Assembly: GCA_963971405.1 (NCBI GenBank)
Contig: OZ020490.1
Coordinates: 18,067,464-18,131,463 of the forward strand
DNA length: 64,000 bases
From: Psococerastis gibbosa
Taxonomy: Eukaryota > Arthropoda > Insecta > Psocodea > Psocidae
Reading direction: 5' to 3'
In this document: positions 57,061 through 64,000 of the stretch, piece after piece
Layout: every line of letters starts with the position of its first letter
Position numbering within the stretch: position 1 is the stretch's first letter
Translations under genes and position numbers: made by a program
Notes under the pieces: generated by a model
Seen by the model: the letters and a program-made list of their open reading frames with translations, nothing else
What the model was told of the DNA's origin: nothing
The model's database searches: none

Positions 57061-57103
57061 CCAGTTTTTTCCATATCCTCTAATTTCAGTTATGACATGA
57101 TAG

Positions 57104-57765
57104 GATGTGTATTTGTTATAAAACTTTACGCAGAAAGTGTAGAATATAAAAAGTTGTAAGATGTATCATTATTCGAAAATAACACAAATTACTGGGTATA
57201 GGTGCATAACTATTGCGAATTTGCGGACATTTATCTATTATTTATTTGCATAGTAAATTAACCTAAAAATTAAGCCTTCCTAAGCCTACCTACACATTTT
57301 CAAAGTTACATTCACTTAAGGGGTTGTCGGAGCATTTTTGTCAACATGGTAAGAAAAATTTAATTTTTAAGAATGGGCCCACTATTAATTTGTGTTTTTT
57401 AGGCAAAGCAACTGAAGTGCTAATTCTCTACACTAGGTATTTTTTGTAGGTTGCTGCCCCATGCTCAAAATATTAATTAATCAGGGATTTAAACCTAAAA
57501 ACGCGTTATTCGCAAATATTTTGAGCATGGAGCTTAGCAGCGCCCTAGAAAAACTATCAATGTAGTTTAAAGCAACATTCAATACGGATAAAAGAATTAC
57601 ACAGAAATTAATAATTTTCCTGAAAATTAAATTATTTAAACCATGAAAACCCCGATTGGTACGCGTTAATGTAAATGGTCATTTAAAATTTTAAATTTTA
57701 GCGGGAATATAACAACTCTCATAGATGTGTCCATCTTGCATGGAGCCAATTTTGATATGGGGTTT
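57104..57765. other. No recognised feature
   Basis: AT-rich. TGCCCCATGCTCAAAATATT (57445) and CAAATATTTTGAGCATGGAG (57513) form a 20-bp inverted pair with a small loop. Confidence 0.4.
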
Positions 57766-57960
57766 CCGAATACGTGACCCGGTGGAGTATATGAAAAGAA
57801 TCCGGGGCGACCCCCTTACGGTGCGCACGCGGCACTACGAGGGAAGAAGAGGAAGAAGTACACTGTATATCCACTGGGTATACTTTACACGCGGTCATTG
57901 AACCTCTATTTAAGTCATCACACCACCTGCGCCTGCTACGGGTGGCAGTATGGCCTTTGG
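57766..57960 (+). repeat. LINE 3' fragments
   Basis: GACCCGGTGGAGTATATGAA, GGGGCGACCCCCTTACGGTG, CACGCGGCACTACGAGGGAA and a GAAGAGGAAGAAG tail match the end of 2310-2475. 57925-57950 has the RTE-associated CGCCTGCTACGGGTGGCAG. Confidence 0.5.
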
Positions 57961-58269
57961 TCTTTTGTGGCCGATGTTAAATAAGGTTAAAGGCCTATTG
58001 TATTATGGTTTGGTGATTAGCATACTGGAACTTCCGTCAAACGTCCCCCAGCTCGGTAAGCTCAGTGATACACATTTCCAGAACTCAATATATTTTATCA
58101 TAGCATGTGTGCCGCTGAGAGCCGTAGAAATAATCATTGGAACAAGGAGAAATTGCCCCCCCCTCCCCCTCACACATTCACTCAGAGAGAGGTCTTCCTC
58201 TAAATGAAAATTAATAAACAATACTACTCGCGAAGGAATGTCTCATGAGAGGCTTAGCTCTTTTGTCTG

Positions 58270-58455
58270 TCAAGTTTTTTTTTTTTTAAAGGTTAATCGC
58301 ATACAAACAATTCAATGAATGTATCCGATTGACCTCTTCAGTCGCCTCACTAAGTTACCTAATAGAAACTTGTGTCGAGTTACGACACGTCTCCGATCGC
58401 TTGGCGTGTAGAGACTCGCACAAGTGCAAGCACGCTACCACCTGGCCATCGACGT
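58270..58455 (-). mobile_element. SINE-B copy, well preserved
   Basis: TTAATCGCATACAAACAATT, GATTGACCTCTTCAGTCGCC, GTGTCGAGTTACGACACGTC, GAGACTCGCACAAGTGCAAG, TACCACCTGGCCATCGACGT. A useful family reference. Confidence 0.8.
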
Positions 58456-58494
58456 CGATGTCGAAGCAAATGAAATAAGACTATAATGTAACCT

Positions 58495-58700
58495 ATAAAT
58501 AAATAATGACTTTTTGCTCAATTACTTAGCCTACCTATTGGAGTTAGAGCTATAATGCCCTCTCTTACACTCAACTAGGAAGACCCGAGAACGCCTGCTT
58601 TACATGCCCTCCGAAGCATGGCCAGAAAATGTAGCAAGTGTGGGACTCGAATTTTTCCGGTGAAAGTCTGAGTCCATACCACTACTCTCCATGTCCTGAC
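58495..58700 (-). mobile_element. SINE-A copy
   Basis: TAAATAATGACTTTTTGCTC, CTTACACTCAACTAGGAAGA, TTTACATGCCCTCCGAAGCA, TGTGGGACTCGAA; the B box is followed by a small deletion. Confidence 0.75.
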
Positions 58701-59844
58701 CCTAACCTATCGTGGTAACTGGTGGGAACCCCGGAAAAGTTTGTCAAAATATCTGTATGGGCCTTTTATCTACGATTTAGGGCAGAGTGCCACAAAAAAA
58801 AAGCATTTGGCGAGCAGATGTTGGTTTGGCTTCTGATCCATTTCATATTGTTTAATGTCCGGGCATGTGTGTAGGGGCATCTGACGTTTTAATTGCCGAG
58901 GACTATTTCCCCTTCATAGGGTCTTTCAACTAGGCATCAGCCCCACTTCGTTGTTCTTCGCCATGACCCATGGCCAGAGGGGCCAGAGGCTAGGCACTTC
59001 GTTCACCGCGTTAGTATTATTATTATATTTGGATTAAAACTAGATTCTTTGCTAACACAGACGTGAAAAAGAAAATATGTTTAATCATCTATGTCGTTTA
59101 CTGAATAAACAATAATTGTAGTCCATTGTATTGTACTGTATTCTTTATGTAGGTTAAAATGTTCCCAGTGCAATGAAGGCTATACAATAGTTTTCATTTC
59201 ATTTTAACTATTCGCCCCGCTGGACTGTTTCGCTATTTATTTAATTCAATTTATTAATCGAGTACTTTTGGACAAGAGCTGAGATCGCTTCATGCTGGGG
59301 AAGAACAAAAGCTGTAGACCGGAATTAGTGATGTTATATTCTTTCTGATGATTTTCAGATTTGCTTCCATTGTTCATAAAGGTCTAAAGAGCCGATTATA
59401 AGCCTACTTAGCAGGTTTCTTTTATTTCATAGGGCTCTTGAATTGGTTTGCGTCGGTGTATATACCCTCACAAAGAGAAATGACGAGTAGGGCTATTTTG
59501 GGCTCTTCTTTGGCTTCAATTTTCGGATTTATTCTTCCCTTTTTTGGAGAGTGGATGATGAGAAGAGAAGCGGGTCTTTCGGTGGAGGTACATCAGGCTA
59601 TTATATATATATTTTTTTAATTTTAACTTTTGATAATTCCTAACTTGCAACTGCTAATTCTACCTGCAACCTACATAGAAAAATTAGCTTAATTGCTGTG
59701 CTTCATCACCTCCATTTCAGTCCCATACACGGCACTAGGCAACTTGTCTGGAGCGATTGGAACTCGCCATTAACTTTTTTTTTTTGCGTCGGCGATGGGG
59801 AGCATTTGCAATGCCCATCCGCAACTTTTCACTCTTCTTCTGCT
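58701..59844. other. No recognised gene
   Basis: A 60-residue frame (59438-59620) has no motif. 58900-59010 contains low-copy sequence with ACTAGGCATCAGCCCC, unclassified. Confidence 0.35.
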
Positions 59845-60400
59845 TCTAATGTCTCTTCTATCGAAGATTGGCGATCATCATGTCAGTTCTAGTCATGATG
59901 ACTATCCTATGGAATTGTAATGCAGGGGAGGGGTTTCCCGTTGCCTTCTGCATCTTTGTGCCGTTGACTCTTATCATTGAGTTCCTCCGCCATCAGGGCC
60001 AGTTTCCCCACCCCAGACAAAAGAGTGCCCTGCACAGAAAATCATATTTTTCGTTCTTCAAGTACATATCATTCGACAGTTGTTTTAAAAGCTTGTCTGT
60101 TTAGGATTTTTGTTTCTAGCCTCGAACATCTTCTTGTAATGCCTCATCTATCGAAGACCGGCGATCATCATGGCAATGGTAGTCATGATATTAAAATACT
60201 AGGGAATTGTTATGCAGTTGAGTTCCTGCTCCAGTCCCCACGGCCCCCACCCCAGGACAAAAATGTGCCATGCACAGAAAATACCGTGTTTTTCGCTTAT
60301 CCCGGCTCAAACTTGGTCCCCTATAGCTGTTCAGTTGCCATTACGCGCTGCCATCATCACGACGAGGAGGTACAGACTAGGTATTTTCGCATCTTCACCT
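59845..60400 (+). repeat. Family G, two tandem copies
   Basis: TATCGAAGA-TGGCGATCATCAT occurs at about 59858 and 60150, each followed by GTCATGAT and a GACAAAAG/ATGTGCC-TGCACAGAAAA segment. The long frame 59977-60534 merely crosses these repeats. Confidence 0.65.
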
Positions 60401-60659
60401 CAGCACCCATAAGGTATTACTCAGAAGTTCAGCTACTTTGGAAACTAACTTGGTTTATTAAAAATTATGTCAGCACGTTTGTTGTTTTACAAAACCTTTT
60501 GTATCGTTTTTGCCTGGAGGATGTCTTACGATGACTCTCATCATCATTGGCCAATGAAACCAAAGAAAGCCGCCATGTTTTTTTTCTATACCTATGCATG
60601 GATTTCGCTTTCCCGCCGAAGCTTTACTTACAATGGTGGGAGTTATCCTAAGTATTCAT

Positions 60660-61135
60660 TTATTCATTCTACTTCTTCTTCAAGTTACAGCTGGATGGTT
60701 GGTTGGCAGCAACATGTGGCTTCGATGCCTCCACACAGGGACGCCCAGTTTTAAAAATTCTGTGGGGGCAAGAATTTGGTACTCTGGAAAGTATTAAGAA
60801 AATTCATTGGTAAATGGTTACTTAAAATAACTATAATGCAGAAAAAAACTGAAAAAAATCAAAAATCAAAAAGTTCGCTATACGAACAAAATTGGCGCGA
60901 AAAAGTTTCTAAAAGTTGGTGCGGTGCAAATGCCAAATTATGTGATTTATTGTTATCTTAATGTTTGAAATATTAAAGGAGAAAAATAAATAAACGGCAC
61001 TAAGGGCTCTTTGCTTCTGCCCGGAAACTAGTCTGCGGGGGCAAGATGGACCGTGCCCCCCCCCCCCCAAGTCAGCGTCCCTGCCGGGCTCCACTCCCTG
61101 TCAATCGCAATCCTGGCACGCCCTCTTCATCTCCA
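60660..61135 (+). repeat. Family N copy split by a hAT-like element
   Basis: 60660-60735 and 61084-61135 rejoin to resemble 62905-63005 (ACTTCTTCTTCAAGTTACAG, GGTTGGCAGCAACATGTGGC, GATGCCTCCA then CTCCACTCCCTGTCAATCGC). Confidence 0.55.
60736..61083. mobile_element. hAT-like element, relative of 18135-18406
   Basis: Starts CAGGGACGCCCAGTT and ends AAGTCAGCGTCCCTG. Shares TACTCTGGAAAGTATTAA and GGTTACTTAAAATAACTATA with 18175-18235. The flanks do not give a clean 8-bp duplication. Confidence 0.7.
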
Positions 61136-62270
61136 CGTATGTATCAACCAATCAAACAATCAAATATATTTCCAAACATACCGTTACAGTTGTTTCATTT
61201 CCCTATATGGGCTAGGCCCGTTTTACGGTGGAAATTTTTTTACAATATACGAATACATTACATTTTAAAATACAGTATAAATAACTTAACTTGATAAATA
61301 CTCTTTATGCATAGCTTTTGGTAAACTATAAATAATATAAATTAGTAAATGTATTGGCCCCTACATAACTTGCTGCAGATACTCTTTTCATTCATTCCCT
61401 ACTCATTTATATTCAAAGACAACTTTCAACTATGGCAGCATTCCGCATTCTAACTTCTATAGTTTTAAATGAAAATGCAAAATACCCAAAATATCAAAGT
61501 TTTTTACGTCAACACACCCCCCATTACGAAAAAGCATTTAAAACCGAAGAGATAGGAAAGCGCACAGGGATATAAAACCACCCTCTTTGTTATGTGAATG
61601 CATTGGGGAATACTAAAAGCAACATAGCTATGATAACACCGAAAATCTACTGTTTCATCCATCATTATCAGCTGTACAAACCCAACACCAGTACAACTCA
61701 TAATAAAAAAAATACCAAAAAAAAATCTCTTGTGTAGTTTTTAAAAAATTCCATGCCCTGCATAGTTTTCATTAAAATCCAAATTTACAATAACCTTCAA
61801 CGTCCTTAAAATTACAGTGGAATAATATATAGGGTGGGGCAGCCCCTGTCGTAAGCTATAACGCCTTTTACGACCACTAAATGACAAGCCAGGGTTTGCA
61901 TACTCAATAAAACTAAGGCGCAGCTCTCAAATCTCATGTGACACTCTTTATATACATGATGATGGTTTACCCTCATGTAGCGACACCTCTTGAATACCAA
62001 TCCAACGCCTTGACGATACTTTCGGTGGTTTTATTGTTTACACATTTTATGGGGTTTCTGTTTGTGTGATGCTTTAATACCGCGGCTCTTTTTTCGGCAA
62101 TCTATTTGACGAAAGGTTGACATTTATAGCATACGCTGGCTTAGAATTCTCCGAACAGCATGTGGCTGGAAATGGAGCTGTTTTGTAGCGTGACTAATAG
62201 GTCCATTTTTTAATTACCGGAACACCGGTTATAACAAAATAGCGACAGCACTCTCAAGCTTAGGGGGGAA
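61136..62270. other. No recognised feature
   Basis: AT-rich. Minus-strand frames at 61504-61701 and 61812-62000 lack motifs. Confidence 0.35.
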
Positions 62271-62289
62271 ACGTGTGTTATGGCATCTA

Positions 62290-62410
62290 GGCTTGTCTAA
62301 AGGCGAGGCGAAAGTAATGTCAATGGTTGAGGATATTGTGAGGAAGAGGAAGAAGAAGATGACGTTGCCGAGAAAAATCCAGGCAGATATGAAACAACTC
62401 GCACCAAGAC
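62290..62410 (+). pseudogene. Possible LINE C-terminal scrap
   Basis: RKRKKKMTLPRKIQADMKQL resembles the ...RW...V..DMKQLG end of some endonuclease-reverse transcriptases. Only about 40 codons, joined to the hAT fragment; weak. Confidence 0.3.
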
Positions 62411-62698
62411 GACCGGTGGTCCACAGACATCATATCAGGTGGTCCACGGACCAAAGTAAAAAATAAGAAAATAAAATAGCTGAGATATTGGAAATTTGAA
62501 GTAGAATACAGTATGTCTTGGCACTGAACTATGAAATCCAACCGATACCAGTCTTAAACATTTAATCAATTATTAGCATGCAATTGTAGGTACTAGTAAT
62601 CTTAGAATTTGACGGTTTTCCTGTCGCAGCTATGGTGGTCCACGGAAAATCATAAAATAAACTAGTGGTCCATGGACAAAAAAGGTTGGGAACCCCTG
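62411..62698. mobile_element. hAT-like element, 5'-truncated relative of 148-451
   Basis: GGTGGTCCACAGACATCATA to GGTTGGGAACCCCTG matches 165-451 closely; the left tip is missing. Confidence 0.75.
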
Positions 62699-62895
62699 TT
62701 CTAGATAAAGGGCTGTGGAAGCCAATACCGTACCGCAGAGACCCACCTTAAGGGATAGTATTTTTTGGACCGAATATTGGAACAATATTCGATTCTTTAA
62801 TTGGGGGGAATGTTACATATTATAACAATAATGATAAGTAATGTTAAGTATTATAACAATTCATTTGATGTAATTGTCAAAAGGCAGTAACTGAG

Positions 62896-63005
62896 TATCT
62901 TCTTCTTCTTCTTCTTACAAGTTACGGCTGGCTGGCTGGTTGGCAGCAACATGTGACATCAATGCCTCCACTCCCCTCGATTCTAGCACGTGCGTATTGG
63001 CCCCT
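62896..63005 (+). repeat. Family N copy with CTT run
   Basis: TCTTCTTCTTCTTCTTAC, GCTGGCTGGCTGGTTGGCAG, TGCCTCCACTCCCCTCGATT. Inverse of 2140-2265. Confidence 0.55.
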
Positions 63006-63099
63006 ACATCCGATCATCTGATTCAAATAAATAAATAAATTGAAACTGATGAAATAAATCTGCGCCGCTGACGGCTATTCAACTTAATTAATAAATTAT

Positions 63100-63575
63100 T
63101 ATTTTTATTTTTATTCGCTTTTATTTATTATTATTTATTTGATTCTAGCCACAGAAATAGTCTATCAAAATATATTATCCAGTACATGACAGTAATAGTA
63201 AAGTTGAAAGTTTCCTTGTCGAAAACTACTAATATAGTAAAGCACCTAGTTGGCATCCCTGTGGAACACCTCACGCCCATCACAGACTCCCAATAAAATC
63301 AGCAACAATGCAAAATTCATCGTCGTAAATAACTGGATAATTTTTATTTTTTATTTACTTTTATTTATTATTATTTATTTGATACTAGCCACAGAAATAG
63401 TCTATCGAAATATATTATCCAGTAACAGTAGCAGTAACAGTAACAGTAATAATGTAAAGTTGAGAGTTTCCTACTAATAGTAAAGCACCTAGTTGGCATC
63501 CCTGTGGAACACCTCACGCCCATCACAGATCCCAATAAAATCAGCAACAATGCAAAATTCATCGTCGTAAATTAT
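63100..63575. repeat. Tandem duplication, about 240-bp unit, 2 copies
   Basis: CTAGCCACAGAAATAGTCTA occurs at about 63147 and 63386, and CACCTAGTTGGCATCCCTGT at about 63243 and 63485. The copies differ by small indels, one of which shifts the minus-strand frame beginning MNFALLLILLG (63562 in copy 2). Confidence 0.85.
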
Positions 63576-64000
63576 TCATCTACATCGGTTAATCAACGTC
63601 AGCAACTATTTCTACCCCTTGAACCCTTGTGGCGAGATGGGAAACTCTAGAAAAGGGAGCGATTTTGGGGGCCGGGGGGTGTATTTCACGCGTGGAGGAA
63701 CTTCTCTAGTCTTATCGAAGGGGTGAGTGTCCGGCGAGATTCAATTGTTTCGTATGTGTAGGCAGCAGGGGGAATAATGGAACCTAGGGGGAGCGATTTC
63801 TGAATGAGAGTACAGCCAAGGGATGGACGAATGGATTGGGGGGGGGGGCGGATGAATGCGTATATATGATGATTATTCATTGTTCTTGGACTAATTTTGA
63901 AAATGACTGGATATCTGCGTCATCGCATTTCGAAAAAGCTTATGAATATGTTGGCAGAACGGTGAGTGGTACATTTACTATAATCTCCATTAAGTGTCCG
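63576..64000. other. No recognised feature; G runs
   Basis: G-rich stretches at 63668-63679 and 63838-63849. No gene seen. Confidence 0.4.

Larger units (their letters stand above)
56370..57062 (+). tRNA. tRNA-like sequence in element E copy (g), interrupted by hAT
   Basis: 56370-56439 plus 57061-57062 make 72 nt with acceptor GGGCTTG/CAAGCCC, anticodon loop CCGGTTA (GGT), T arm GTGGG/CCCGT and B box GGTTCGAATCC. The hAT landed two bases before the end of the acceptor stem. Followed by a T6 run at 57065-57070. Confidence 0.55.
56137..57103 (+). mobile_element. Element E copy (g), full length, split by a hAT
   Basis: The insert 56149-57091 is flanked by ATGACATGATAG at 56137-56148 and 57092-57103 (exact 12-bp duplication). 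Order: T' arm (from TTACATTGTAGTATTATATG), I' (ACCGAAATTAGAG), core (CTTTATGCAATTAAGTCAGC to GGACATGTCG), tRNA-like, T run, I (CATATCCTCTAATTTCAGTT). Without the hAT the element is about 322 bp. This is the reference structure for element E. Confidence 0.85.

Noticed and set aside
59977-60534. 185-residue open frame
   Set aside because: Crosses two copies of repeat family G and has no recognisable motif.

Overview
This window looks like a repeat-rich, AT-rich piece of an invertebrate metazoan genome. The reasons are an intron-containing animal gene (headcase/HECA), Pol III-type tRNA-derived SINEs, several families of decayed non-LTR retrotransposons, and many hAT-like and Harbinger-like short elements. 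No operon, prokaryotic gene, CRISPR array or intact autonomous transposon is visible. I cannot name the species.

The only well-supported host gene is the first coding exon of headcase on the minus strand (31395-32110). It begins with an ATG and ends in a GT splice donor. The gene continues toward lower coordinates, so at least part of 1-31388 should be its first intron. I did not recognise the second conserved headcase domain in any reading frame there, so the remaining exons are probably beyond the left edge. The presumed intron holds three tandem arrays: 23380-24342, 26540-29000 and 30700-31215.

Almost everything else is mobile DNA, given working names here. SINE-A (at least 12 copies) has a B box and a GC-rich body. 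SINE-B (about 12 copies) is often in inverted pairs. SINE-C (2 copies) ends in an ACT-repeat tail. 'Element E' carries a 72-nt tRNA-like cloverleaf between inverted repeats and makes 10-12 bp target duplications. A Harbinger-like foldback family (7 copies) has 3-bp TWA duplications. hAT-like elements have exact 8-bp duplications, and one keeps the C-terminal dimerisation domain of a transposase. There is also a TTAA-site palindromic MITE, a Penelope-like inverted pair, and fragments of non-LTR retrotransposons (reverse transcriptase, RNase H and 3' tails).

Layout: 1-5300, mixed repeats and two element E copies; 5300-10000, a dense nest of SINE-A inside Harbinger-like MITEs; 10000-22500, scattered MITEs, SINE-B pairs and LINE relics; 22500-31390, a LINE relic followed by tandem arrays in the presumed headcase intron; 31395-32110, headcase exon; 32100-44600, repeat debris and an RNase H-type LINE relic; 44600-64000, element E copies including one broken by a hAT, a Penelope-like inverted repeat, SINEs and further hATs.

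The most unusual material is element E (a tRNA cassette seen in both orientations between inverted repeats), the array at 26540-29000 with a hairpin that covaries between repeats, and the foldback family whose arms differ between copies but stay complementary within each copy.
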